Shown one piece after another: positions 1 through 14,920 of a DNA stretch of 31,868 nucleotides. The notes under the pieces are model-generated. The model saw only the letters and a program-made list of their open reading frames with translations, was not told the DNA's origin and ran no database searches. The position numbers were made by a program, and so were the translations under genes. Within the stretch, counting starts at the first letter, position 1. The number at the start of each line of letters is the position of its first letter. Origin of the DNA: Gammaproteobacteria bacterium. Lineage in GTDB: Bacteria > Pseudomonadota > Gammaproteobacteria > Pseudomonadales > Pseudohongiellaceae. The stretch is taken from positions 1 to 31,868 of the forward strand of contig RKSA01000163.1 in assembly GCA_007571115.1 (NCBI GenBank), written 5' to 3'.

Positions 1-170
1 AGTAGCGCAGTAGGCAGGCAAGAGCCCCGACGCCAGTTCGGGAAACGGCAGTTTAGGAAAACAGACGGGCAATCGAGTCATGGGATGCTTCGCGGGGCGC
101 CACACAAGGTGCCGCCGACGCGAACATGAAGGCAAAGGCAGCAAGATCCAGATAGCAAAGGCGGACAATC
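1..170 (+). other. Leader region upstream of tuf
   Basis: Non-coding sequence before tuf. I see no tRNA cloverleaf (in many gammaproteobacteria tRNA genes precede tufB) and no convincing -35/-10 pair. A weak GC hairpin with a G-U pair (GGCGCC / GGTGCC, about 98-115) is visible. The upstream part of the operon lies outside the window, so the promoter may too. Confidence 0.4.
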
Positions 171-1379
171 ATGGCAAAGGAAAAATTCGAGCGAACCAAG
201 GTACACGTGAACGTCGGCACGATCGGCCACGTCGATCATGGCAAGACGACGCTGACGGCGGCGTTGACGAAAATTTGCGCGGAGCGTTACGGAGGCTCGG
301 CGAAGGCCTTCGACGAGATCGATAACGCCCCCGAAGAGCGCGAGCGTGGCATCACGATCGCGACCTCCCACGTGGAATACGATTCGCCGAACCGGCACTA
401 TGCCCACGTCGACTGCCCGGGCCATGCCGACTACGTGAAGAACATGATTACCGGCGCCGCGCAGATGGACGGCGCGATCCTCGTCGTTTCGGCGGCCGAC
501 GGCCCGATGCCCCAGACCCGGGAGCACATCCTGCTGGCGCGCCAGGTCGGCGTTCCGTACATCGTCGTGTACATGAACAAGTCGGATATGGTAGACGACG
601 CGGAGCTGCTCGAGCTCGTCGAGATGGAAGTCCGCGAACTGCTCGACGAATTCGATTTTCCTGGCGACGACACGCCGATCGTGGTCGGTTCGGCGCTCAA
701 GGCCCTCGAGGGCGACGAGTCCGAGCAGGGGATCGCTTCCGTGGAGAAGCTCGTCGAGGCGCTCGACAGTTACGTTCCGGTTCCCGAGCGCGAGATCGAC
801 AAGCCGTACCTGATGCCGATCGAGGACGTATTCTCGATTTCAGGCCGCGGCACCGTGGTGACGGGGCGAATCGAGCGTGGCGTGGTGAAGGTTGGCGAGG
901 AAGTCGAGATCGTCGGCATCAAGGACACCGAGCGCACGACGTGTACGGGTGTCGAGATGTTCCGCAAGCTGCTCGACGAAGGCCGTGCCGGCGAGAACGT
1001 CGGCGTGCTGCTGCGCGGCACCAAGCGCGAGGAGGTCGAGCGCGGCCAGGTGCTGGCGAAGCCTGGCTCGATCACTCCGCACACCAAGTTCGAGGCCGAG
1101 GTGTACATCCTGAGGAAGGAAGAGGGAGGCCGCCACACGCCGTTTTTCAATGGCTACCGTCCGCAGTTCTACTTCCGCACCACCGACGTGACGGGCAATG
1201 TCGACCTTTCCGAGCCCGCCGACGTCAAGCCCGAAGAGCGGATGGTGATGCCTGGCGACAACGTGAAGATGACGGTCGAACTGATTGCGCCGATCGCGAT
1301 GGACGAGGGCCTGCGTTTCGCGATTCGCGAAGGCGGCCGCACCGTCGGTGCCGGAGTCGTGTCGAAAATCATCGAATAG
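171..1379 (+). CDS. tuf: Elongation factor Tu
   Basis: EF-Tu is the cytoplasmic GTPase that delivers aminoacyl-tRNA to the ribosomal A site. The 402-aa product has all the GTPase motifs: GHVDHGKT at residues 19-26, RGIT at 59-62, DCPGH at 81-85, NKSD at 136-139 and GSAL at 173-176. Beta-barrel domains 2 and 3 follow, ending in VGAGVVSKIIE. It is a few residues longer than the usual 394-397 aa because of a small acidic insertion near residues 180-190 in the G domain. The ATG is preceded by a weak GGCGGA ribosome site and gives the canonical N-terminus MAKEKFERTK. Lying directly before tRNA-Trp, secE and nusG, it occupies the tufB position of gammaproteobacteria. No second tuf follows fusA in this window. 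Confidence 0.98.
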   Translation: MAKEKFERTKVHVNVGTIGHVDHGKTTLTAALTKICAERYGGSAKAFDEIDNAPEERERGITIATSHVEYDSPNRHYAHVDCPGHADYVKNMITGAAQMDGAILVVSAADGPMPQTREHILLARQVGVPYIVVYMNKSDMVDDAELLELVEMEVRELLDEFDFPGDDTPIVVGSALKALEGDESEQGIASVEKLVEALDSYVPVPEREIDKPYLMPIEDVFSISGRGTVVTGRIERGVVKVGEEVEIVGIKDTERTTCTGVEMFRKLLDEGRAGENVGVLLRGTKREEVERGQVLAKPGSITPHTKFEAEVYILRKEEGGRHTPFFNGYRPQFYFRTTDVTGNVDLSEPADVKPEERMVMPGDNVKMTVELIAPIAMDEGLRFAIREGGRTVGAGVVSKIIE

Positions 1380-1380
1380 C

Positions 1381-1410
1381 CGGCTTGCGACAAGTCGGCT
1401 TGCCAGAGAA
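1381..1410 (+). repeat. Degenerate 2 x 15-bp tandem repeat after tuf
   Basis: Two 15-bp units starting one base after the tuf stop codon both begin CGGCTTGC (1381 and 1396) and then diverge. This is the weakest member of the series of tandem repeats in the intergenic gaps of this cluster. Confidence 0.4.
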
Positions 1411-1411
1411 A

Positions 1412-1431
1412 CGAGAGAGAGTTGGCTCTCG
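1412..1431 (+). other. Hairpin between tuf and tRNA-Trp
   Basis: CGAGAG (1412-1417) pairs with CTCTCG (1426-1431) around an 8-nt loop, six bases before the tRNA 5' end. There is no following T-run, so it is not a classical terminator. It may be a processing site that helps release the tRNA from the tuf-secE transcript; this role is inferred. Confidence 0.35.
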
Positions 1432-1437
1432 AGAAAT

Positions 1438-1513
<76 letters not shown>

Positions 1514-1577
1514 GCAACCAATGATCCTGCCGTCCATGGCGGATGCGGCCCGATTGGCCGACGGAACTCGAACATCA

Positions 1578-1940
1578 ATGTCAGAGACAGGCGGCAAGCC
1601 CGAAACGGACTGGGTCAAGTGGGTTCTGGTCGCGATCATCGTCGCGGGCGGAGTCTACGCGAATAGCTATTTCTCGGCGGAATCGCTGTTGCTTCGCGCC
1701 GTGGGCCTGCTGGTGCTCGCCGGAATCGCTGGCTGGATCGCAGCGCAGACCGAACGCGGCCGTGCCTTCGTCAGCCTGTGCATGGAAGCGAGAGTCGAGA
1801 TCAGGAAGGTCGTTTGGCCGACCCGCCAGGAAACCGTGCAGACGACGATCATCGTGCTGATCGTCATTTTCATCCTGGCGATCATTCTCTGGCTGCTCGA
1901 CTGGGGCCTGAACGGAATCGTCTCCGGCATTGTCAGCTAG
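1578..1940 (+). CDS. secE: Preprotein translocase subunit SecE
   Basis: SecE is the small inner-membrane subunit that clamps the SecY channel. The 120-aa product has the three-helix gammaproteobacterial layout: membrane segments at about residues 11-30, 38-58 and 92-112. The conserved amphipathic stretch EIRKVVWPTRQET precedes the last helix and is the family signature. I chose ATG 1578 (MSETGGKPETDW) because the length then matches Pseudomonas and E. coli SecE (about 120-127 aa). In-frame ATGs at 1521 and 1536 would start 8-23 nt after the tRNA 3' end and add 14-19 residues unlike the family. It lies 24 nt before nusG, the usual secE-nusG pairing. Confidence 0.95.
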   Translation: MSETGGKPETDWVKWVLVAIIVAGGVYANSYFSAESLLLRAVGLLVLAGIAGWIAAQTERGRAFVSLCMEARVEIRKVVWPTRQETVQTTIIVLIVIFILAIILWLLDWGLNGIVSGIVS

Positions 1941-1964
1941 AGCCGGTGAGCCAGGTACGAATTG

Positions 1965-2846
1965 ATGAGTTTGCATTGCTATTTTCTGGAAACGCGCTTC
2001 GGCAGCGGCTTCCGCGCCCATAGGGCCCTGCGCGACGGGCTCGAGAAGGCGGGCCTGAAGCGCTGGTTCGATCTCATTAAGCTGGTGCCGAGGAAAGTCG
2101 TTTCCGAAGTGCTCGAGGGGGAAGATGCCGAACGCGGCTACATGTTGCTGATCCGCGTCGAGATCACCAGGGACGACGAACTCACCGAAAGGGTCTGGCA
2201 CGTGGTTCGCGAGACCCCGGGCATTGTCAACACCAGCAATGGCGAGCCGCCGGCCGTCGCCGACGACGAGGAAGCCGGCGAGGTGCTCGAAAGGCTGCGG
2301 CAGATGCCGCCGAAGCGCTGGTTCGTCGCCCAGGCGTATTCGGGTTACGAGCAAAGGGCCATGGAGGCCCTCGGAGAGCGGATCGAGCAGGAGGGCCCCG
2401 GCTACGAACCGCTTTTTGACGAGCTGCTCGTTCCCGCCGAAGAGGTGATGGAAATGCGCGCCGGGCAGAAGCGCAAGAGCAAGCGCAAGTTTTTCCCGGG
2501 CTATGTGCTCGTGCATATGGAGTTGAGCGAGGAGACCTGGCATCTGGTCAAGGGAACGCCGAGAATCCTCGGTTTCATTGGCGGCACGCCAGAGAACCCC
2601 GCACCGATCACCGACCGCGAGGCGTCGGTGATTCTGCAGCGCATGGAAGAGAGCGAGGACACCCCGGCGCACAAGACGATTTACGAGCCCGGCGAGATGG
2701 TGCGAATCGTCGATGGCCCCTTCAACGATTTCACTGGAACCGTCGAAGAGGTCAATTACGACAAGAGCCGCCTGCGAGTCGCGGTATTGATCTTCGGTCG
2801 CGCCACCCCGGTCGAGCTCGAGTTCGGCCAGGTGCAAAAGAGCTAG
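1965..2846 (+). CDS. nusG: NusG with an extra N-terminal NGN-like domain
   Basis: NusG binds the RNA polymerase clamp, suppresses pausing and links polymerase to Rho or to ribosomal S10. The last ~177 residues are an ordinary NusG: an NGN domain starting KRWFVAQAYSGYEQ (residue 117), the basic loop RKSKRKFFPGYVLV, GTPRILGFIGG, and a KOW domain (about 241-293) with FEPGEM-like YEPGEMVRIVDGPF and IFGRATPVELEF. The family is normally about 180 aa; here 116 residues precede it. Residues 2-90 of that extension align in order with the NGN domain: CYFLETRFGSGFRAHRAL matches WFVAQAYSGYEQRAMEAL, LIKLVPRKVV matches DELLVPAEEV, RGYMLLIRVEI matches PGYVLVHMEL, and VWHVVRETPGIVN matches TWHLVKGTPRILG. An acidic linker (about 91-113) joins the two. 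ATG 1965 has AGGT 8 nt upstream; an in-frame TTG lies at 1962. An internal ATG at 2304 would yield a standard 180-aa NusG. Confidence 0.93.
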   Translation: MSLHCYFLETRFGSGFRAHRALRDGLEKAGLKRWFDLIKLVPRKVVSEVLEGEDAERGYMLLIRVEITRDDELTERVWHVVRETPGIVNTSNGEPPAVADDEEAGEVLERLRQMPPKRWFVAQAYSGYEQRAMEALGERIEQEGPGYEPLFDELLVPAEEVMEMRAGQKRKSKRKFFPGYVLVHMELSEETWHLVKGTPRILGFIGGTPENPAPITDREASVILQRMEESEDTPAHKTIYEPGEMVRIVDGPFNDFTGTVEEVNYDKSRLRVAVLIFGRATPVELEFGQVQKS

Positions 2847-2885
2847 GGCCAGAGGCCCAGGTCCAGAGGTTAGCAGAGATTCAGA

Positions 2886-2960
2886 GGATCGAGGTTCACA
2901 GGCCCCAGGTCAAGAGGCCCCAGGTAAAGAGACCCGAGGTAAAGAGACCCGAGGTCAAGA
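2886..2960 (+). repeat. 5 x 15-bp tandem repeat in the nusG-rplK gap
   Basis: Five abutting 15-bp units lie at 2886, 2901, 2916, 2931 and 2946. Units 2 to 5 read GGCCCCAGGTCAAGA, GGCCCCAGGTAAAGA, GACCCGAGGTAAAGA and GACCCGAGGTCAAGA. Each holds an AGGT core resembling a Shine-Dalgarno. The array ends 9 nt before the rplK ATG, where GGTTAGGCA continues it. More degenerate relatives extend back towards nusG. In E. coli the rplK leader is the L1 autoregulatory site, and here the repeats occupy that position. Confidence 0.9.
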
Positions 2961-2969
2961 GGTTAGGCA

Positions 2970-3404
2970 ATGGCGAAGAAAATCCAGGCATACATCAAAT
3001 TGCAAGTGCCCGCCGGCAAGTCCAATCCGAGCCCGCCCGTAGGGCCGGCCCTCGGCCAGCACGGCGTCAACATCATGGAGTTCTGCAAGGCGTTCAACGC
3101 CGAGACCCAGAGCGTCGAGCCCGGCTTGCCGGTTCCCGTCGTCATCACGGTCTACGCCGATCGCAGTTTCACGTTCATCACCAAGACGCCGCCGGCAGCG
3201 GTGCTGTTGCGCAAGGCCGCAGGAGTCGCCAAGGGCAGCGGTCGGCCGAATACCGAAAAGGTCGGCAAGCTGACCCGCGCCCAGCTCGAGGAAGTCGCCA
3301 ACGTCAAGATGCCCGACCTGAACGTTGCCGACATGGACGCCGCAGTCCGCACCCTCGCCGGCAGTGCGCGCAGCGCCGGGCTCGAAGTGGAGGCAATCGA
3401 CTGA
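2970..3404 (+). CDS. rplK: 50S ribosomal protein L11
   Basis: L11 binds the GTPase-associated region of 23S rRNA and supports factor binding and the stringent response. The 144-aa product starts AKKIQAYIKLQVPAGKSNPSPPVGPALGQHGVNIMEFCKAFN-type sequence, with the proline-rich N-terminal signature PSPPVGPALGQHG at about residues 20-32. The C-terminal rRNA-binding domain contains GRPNTEKVGKLTRAQLEEVA. Length matches the family (142-144 aa). The stop codon is one base from the rplA start, so the two are translationally linked. A 15-bp tandem repeat array precedes the start. Confidence 0.98.
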   Translation: MAKKIQAYIKLQVPAGKSNPSPPVGPALGQHGVNIMEFCKAFNAETQSVEPGLPVPVVITVYADRSFTFITKTPPAAVLLRKAAGVAKGSGRPNTEKVGKLTRAQLEEVANVKMPDLNVADMDAAVRTLAGSARSAGLEVEAID

Positions 3405-3405
3405 C

Positions 3406-4113
3406 ATGGCCAAACTGACGAGAAAGCAAAAGCTGATCGCCGAGCTGATCGCTGAGAGAGGCACTCCTGGCAAGAGCTACACAGTCGAAGAGGCGGTCGC
3501 CCTGTTGACTGAAACCGCCAAGGGCAGCTTCAAGGAATCGATCGACGTCGCGGTCAATCTCGGCGTCGACGTTCGCAAGTCGGATCAGATCGTCAGGGGC
3601 TCGACGACCCTGCCCGAAGGAACCGGCAAGGAAGTTCGCGTGGCGGTGTTCGCCCAGGGCGCCAATGCCGCCGAGGCCAGCGAGGCCGGTGCCGACATCG
3701 TCGGTTTTGAAGACCTTGCCGAATCGATCAAGGGCGGCAAGCTCGATTTCGATGTCGTGATCGCGGCGCCAGACGCCATGCGCGTGGTCGGCGCCCTTGG
3801 CCCCATTCTCGGGCCGCGCGGATTGATGCCCAATCCGAAGGTCGGCACTGTCACCGCCGACGTGGCGAACGCCGTGCGCAACGCCAAGGCTGGCCAGATG
3901 CGCTACCGCACCGACCGCAACGGCATCATCCACGGCGGAATCGGCAGGATCGGTTTCGCCGGCGAGCTCGTGCGGCGCAACCTCGAGGCCTTGCTGGCCG
4001 ACCTGCAGAAAGCCAAGCCGGCTTCCGCCAAGGGCATTTACGTGAAGAAGGTCGTGCTTTCCTCGACCATGGGGCCGGGCCTGGTGATCGACCAGTCCTC
4101 GCTGGCCGCCTGA
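3406..4113 (+). CDS. rplA: 50S ribosomal protein L1
   Basis: L1 forms the mobile L1 stalk at the E site and in E. coli represses its own rplKA mRNA. The 235-aa product starts MAKLTRKQKLIAELI and carries the L1 signatures IDVAVNLGVD, GPRGLMPNPKVGTVT (about residues 140-154) and GQMRYRTDRNGIIHGGIG, ending in SSTMGPGLVID. ATG 3406 sits one base after the rplK stop; an in-frame upstream start inside rplK would add 27 residues foreign to the family. E. coli L1 is 234 aa, so this is full length. Confidence 0.98.
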   Translation: MAKLTRKQKLIAELIAERGTPGKSYTVEEAVALLTETAKGSFKESIDVAVNLGVDVRKSDQIVRGSTTLPEGTGKEVRVAVFAQGANAAEASEAGADIVGFEDLAESIKGGKLDFDVVIAAPDAMRVVGALGPILGPRGLMPNPKVGTVTADVANAVRNAKAGQMRYRTDRNGIIHGGIGRIGFAGELVRRNLEALLADLQKAKPASAKGIYVKKVVLSSTMGPGLVIDQSSLAA

Positions 4114-4122
4114 CGTCGGGCG

Positions 4123-4150
4123 CCGAGAGCCGAGAGCCGAGAGCCGAGAG
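4123..4150 (+). repeat. 4 x 7-bp tandem repeat (CCGAGAG)
   Basis: Four perfect copies of CCGAGAG lie at 4123, 4130, 4137 and 4144, starting 9 nt after the rplA stop and running on into AGGAGAGATG. Confidence 0.95.
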
Positions 4151-4274
4151 AGGAGAGATGAGTCATTTGTGGAGCTGGCCCAGGCCGGCTGCCGAAAGAG
4201 CTTTGGAGCTTCATCGAATTGCCGATGGGACTGTCAAAGACCGCGGGTGGCATTGCCTTGATATCCCGCGTAGA

Positions 4275-4317
4275 TGGTGAAATCCGGTTTGAACTGCGGT
4301 TCGAATTTGCATCACCA
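4275..4317 (+). promoter_or_regulatory. Candidate rplJ leader hairpin
   Basis: An outer stem TGGTGA (4275-4280) pairs with TCACCA (4312-4317). An internal loop separates it from a 7-bp inner stem, TTTGAAC (4288-4294) with GTTCGAA (4299-4305), closed by a TGCG loop. In related bacteria the rplJ leader mRNA binds the L10(L12) complex for feedback control. The position fits, but I did not match it to that motif base by base. A second stem, CGAAAGC (4403-4409) with GCTTTCG (4424-4430), lies further down. Confidence 0.35.
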
Positions 4318-4503
4318 GTTAGCAGGAGGCGCTGTTCGCGCTGACAACGGCAGGCTTCGGCAGCATCGCTGCCAACGCCGCGCAGTTTTGCAAAGCAGTT
4401 GCCGAAAGCGGTTTTCGCAAGCGGCTTTCGAAAGGAAATCGCTGGAAAAGAACCGCCGGAGGAGTGTCGCCGTAGGTATGTTCTCGAAAGAGAACTGTCG
4501 GCA

Positions 4504-4545
4504 CAGGGCTGTTGAGGCAGGGCTGCTGAGACAGGGTTGTTGAAA
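4504..4545 (+). repeat. 3 x 14-bp tandem repeat before rplJ
   Basis: Three abutting 14-bp units occur at 4504 (CAGGGCTGTTGAGG), 4518 (CAGGGCTGCTGAGA) and 4532 (CAGGGTTGTTGAAA), ending 26 nt before the rplJ ATG. Confidence 0.9.
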
Positions 4546-4571
4546 GAGCAACCGGAAACAGGATCAGAGAA

Positions 4572-5102
4572 ATGCCATTGGGATTGGAAGACAAGAAGCG
4601 GATCGTCGCCGAGGTCAACGAGGCCGCAGGCGCTGCCCTGTCGGCGGTATTGGCGGACTATCGCGGCGTTGCCGTGCAGGACATGACGGCCTTGCGTCGC
4701 AATGCCCGGGAAAATCAGGTGTATTTGCGCGTAGTGCGCAATTCGCTGTTGCGCCGGGCCGTGGCGGAAACCGAATTCGAATGTCTTCAGGAAGCCTTGA
4801 CGGGTCCGACCATCGTGGCGTTTTCCAACGAGGATCCTGGCGCGGCCGCTCGCGTGCTGCAAGACTTCGCCGAAGATCACGAGCACTTCGAGATCAAGGC
4901 CTTGTCGATCGGCGGTCGGCTGCTTGGCCCGGGGGACATCGAGGTTCTCGCCAAGATGCCGACCCTCGACCAGGCTCGGGCCATGCTGATGAGCGTATTG
5001 CTCGCTCCGGCGGTTCGTCTCGCCCGCACGCTCAACGAGGTTCCGGCTCGACTGACGCGTACCGTCGCTGCGGTTCGCGAGCAGAAACAGCAGGCCGCTT
5101 GA
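4572..5102 (+). CDS. rplJ: 50S ribosomal protein L10
   Basis: L10 anchors the L7/L12 dimers to the ribosomal stalk base and, as a complex with L7/L12, represses rplJL translation in E. coli. The 176-aa product has the N-terminal rRNA-binding part (LEDKKRIVAEVNEAA, ADYRGVAVQDMTALR, YLRVVRNSLLRRAV) and a C-terminal helix region ending VPARLTRTVAAVREQK that docks L7/L12. Length is normal (about 165-177 aa). AGGA lies 8 nt before the ATG. It is preceded by an unusually repeat-rich 458-nt leader and followed 56 nt later by rplL. Confidence 0.97.
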   Translation: MPLGLEDKKRIVAEVNEAAGAALSAVLADYRGVAVQDMTALRRNARENQVYLRVVRNSLLRRAVAETEFECLQEALTGPTIVAFSNEDPGAAARVLQDFAEDHEHFEIKALSIGGRLLGPGDIEVLAKMPTLDQARAMLMSVLLAPAVRLARTLNEVPARLTRTVAAVREQKQQAA

Positions 5103-5158
5103 ACGCGAACAGCAACTTCATGAATCGCAATTGAATCTGAAACAGGGGAATTGGAGTA

Positions 5159-5539
5159 ATGGCTCTATCAACACAGGAAGTATTGGATGCGATCGCCGAA
5201 ATGTCGGTCATGGACGTAGTCCAGCTCGTCGAGGCGATGGAAGAGAAATTCGGTGTTTCGGCTGCCGCTGCGGTGGCTGCGGCGCCTGCGGCTGCTGCTG
5301 CGGCCGAGGTGCCTGCCGAAGAGGAGAAGGATGAGTTCAACGTGGTGCTTGCCGCCGTTGGTGACAAGAAGATCAATGTCATCAAGGCGATTCGCGCCAT
5401 TACCGGGCTGGGCCTGAAGGAATCGAAGGAACTTGTCGACGGGGCGCCTTCCGTGGTCAAGGAAGCCGTGCCGAAGGCCGATGTCGAGGCGATGCAGAAA
5501 GCACTGGAAGAAGCCGGCGCGACTGTTGAAATCAAGTAG
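5159..5539 (+). CDS. rplL: 50S ribosomal protein L7/L12
   Basis: The flexible stalk protein that recruits translational GTPases. The 126-aa product has an N-terminal dimerisation domain (residues about 1-33, VLDAIAEMSVMDVVQLVEAMEEKFG), an alanine-rich hinge (about 34-52) and a C-terminal factor-binding domain (EKDEFNVVLAAVGDKKINVIK, GLGLKESKELVDGAP, EAGATVEIK). AGGGG and GGAG lie just upstream of the ATG. The hinge is almost pure Ala/Val/Pro, as usual. The order rplJ-rplL-rpoB is conserved. Confidence 0.98.
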   Translation: MALSTQEVLDAIAEMSVMDVVQLVEAMEEKFGVSAAAAVAAAPAAAAAAEVPAEEEKDEFNVVLAAVGDKKINVIKAIRAITGLGLKESKELVDGAPSVVKEAVPKADVEAMQKALEEAGATVEIK

Positions 5540-5558
5540 GTTTGCCGGGATGCAAAAG

Positions 5559-5585
5559 CTCCGGGCGATGCTCATCGCACCGGAG
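5559..5585 (+). other. Hairpin in the rplL-rpoB gap
   Basis: CTCCGG-GCGAT (5559-5569) pairs with ATCGC-A-CCGGAG (5574-5585), giving 11 base pairs with one bulged A and a GCTC loop. No T-run follows. In E. coli this gap has a partial terminator and an RNase III site that lower rpoBC expression relative to the ribosomal proteins. This stem is placed to do the same, which is inference. Confidence 0.45.
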
Positions 5586-5624
5586 TGCGCCCTTGTGCGC
5601 GAATGGCCCTAGCGGCGGTTGTCG

Positions 5625-5660
5625 ACGATTCTGGGGCATAAAACGATTCTGGAGCATGAA
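5625..5660 (+). repeat. 2 x 18-bp duplication of the rpoB ribosome binding site
   Basis: ACGATTCTGGGGCATAAA (5625-5642) is followed directly by ACGATTCTGGAGCATGAA (5643-5660), and the rpoB ATG comes next. The units differ at two positions. Each has a Shine-Dalgarno-like GGGG or GGAG, so the translation start region itself is duplicated. Confidence 0.9.
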
Positions 5661-9755
<4,095 letters not shown>

Positions 9756-9875
9756 GTCGCCGAAAACCCGGGCAAAACGACGCAAATCCGGGTAATGCAT
9801 TCAGGCAGCAGTTTCAGGCAATAGACCAGGCAAACAGCTCGGGCAAATAGCTCATAAGGCAAACAGGTCAGGCAA

Positions 9876-9911
9876 CAGGTAAAGCAACAGGTAAAGCAAC
9901 AGGTAAAGAGG
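9876..9911 (+). repeat. 3 x 12-bp tandem repeat before rpoC
   Basis: CAGGTAAAGCAA occurs at 9876 and 9888, and CAGGTAAAGAGG at 9900. The array ends 7 nt before the rpoC ATG, and only the last copy has the stronger GAGGTG ribosome site. Looser CAGGCAA-type copies extend back to about 9803. Confidence 0.95.
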
Positions 9912-9918
9912 TGCAAGC

Positions 9919-14292
<4,374 letters not shown>

Positions 14293-14321
14293 CGGCGCGC
14301 AGCGACGCTTGCCGTCGCAGC

Positions 14322-14369
14322 CTCGTTTGAAACCTGTTTCGAAACCGGTTTTGCAACCCGTTTCGAAAT
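14322..14369 (+). repeat. 4 x 12-bp tandem repeat between rpoC and rpsL
   Basis: Abutting 12-bp units are CTCGTTTGAAAC (14322), CTGTTTCGAAAC (14334), CGGTTTTGCAAC (14346) and CCGTTTCGAAAT (14358). The shared core is GTTTCGAAAC, which is itself an inverted repeat, so each unit can form a short stem. The array ends 9 nt upstream of the rpsL promoter -35 box. Confidence 0.88.
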
Positions 14370-14378
14370 CATGGCCGC

Positions 14379-14407
14379 TTGACTGAATCGAGCGCGGTCA
14401 TTACACT
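14379..14407 (+). promoter_or_regulatory. Sigma-70 promoter of the rpsL-rpsG-fusA (str) operon
   Basis: TTGACT (14379-14384), a 17-bp spacer and TACACT (14402-14407), then about 33 nt of leader before the rpsL ATG. The -35 matches 5 of 6 consensus bases and the -10 matches 4 of 6. The spacing and the position before rpsL are those expected for a str promoter. Confidence 0.7.
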
Positions 14408-14446
14408 TTCGCCTCCTTCGCAAGCAGTGGTTACCCAGCGACGAAA

Positions 14447-14816
<370 letters not shown>

Positions 14817-14818
<2 letters not shown>

Positions 14819-14844
14819 CAGGCAGCAAGCAACAAGCAGCAAGT
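14817..14844 (+). repeat. 4 x 7-bp tandem repeat overlapping the rpsL stop
   Basis: AGCAGGC, AGCAAGC, AACAAGC and AGCAAGT are abutting 7-bp units starting inside the TAG stop codon; AGGGAGT (14845-14851) may be a fifth. Further on, GCCCG (14865-14869) pairs with CGGGC (14875-14879). In E. coli this gap carries the S7 operator, but I cannot show that here. Confidence 0.75.
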
Positions 14845-14920
14845 AGGGAGTAAGGCCGGGTAGAGCCCGTCAGGCGGGCCGATCATCCCGGGCAAACCTG
14901 AACAAGCATGGAGGTCAAAC

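Larger units (their letters stand above)
4114..4571 (+). other. Long rplA-rplJ intergenic region (458 nt)
   Basis: No credible gene is present. From left to right it holds a 4 x 7-bp repeat, a two-part hairpin at 4275-4317, a 7-bp stem at 4403-4430 and a 3 x 14-bp repeat. In E. coli this gap carries the rplJ promoter and the leader bound by the L10-L12 complex, so a regulatory role is expected. I could not find a convincing -35/-10 pair. Confidence 0.6.

Noticed and set aside
4274..4543. 89-aa + strand frame and several - strand frames in the rplJ leader
   Set aside because: They follow repeats and hairpins, have no ribosome site or family similarity, and the region is an established regulatory gap.
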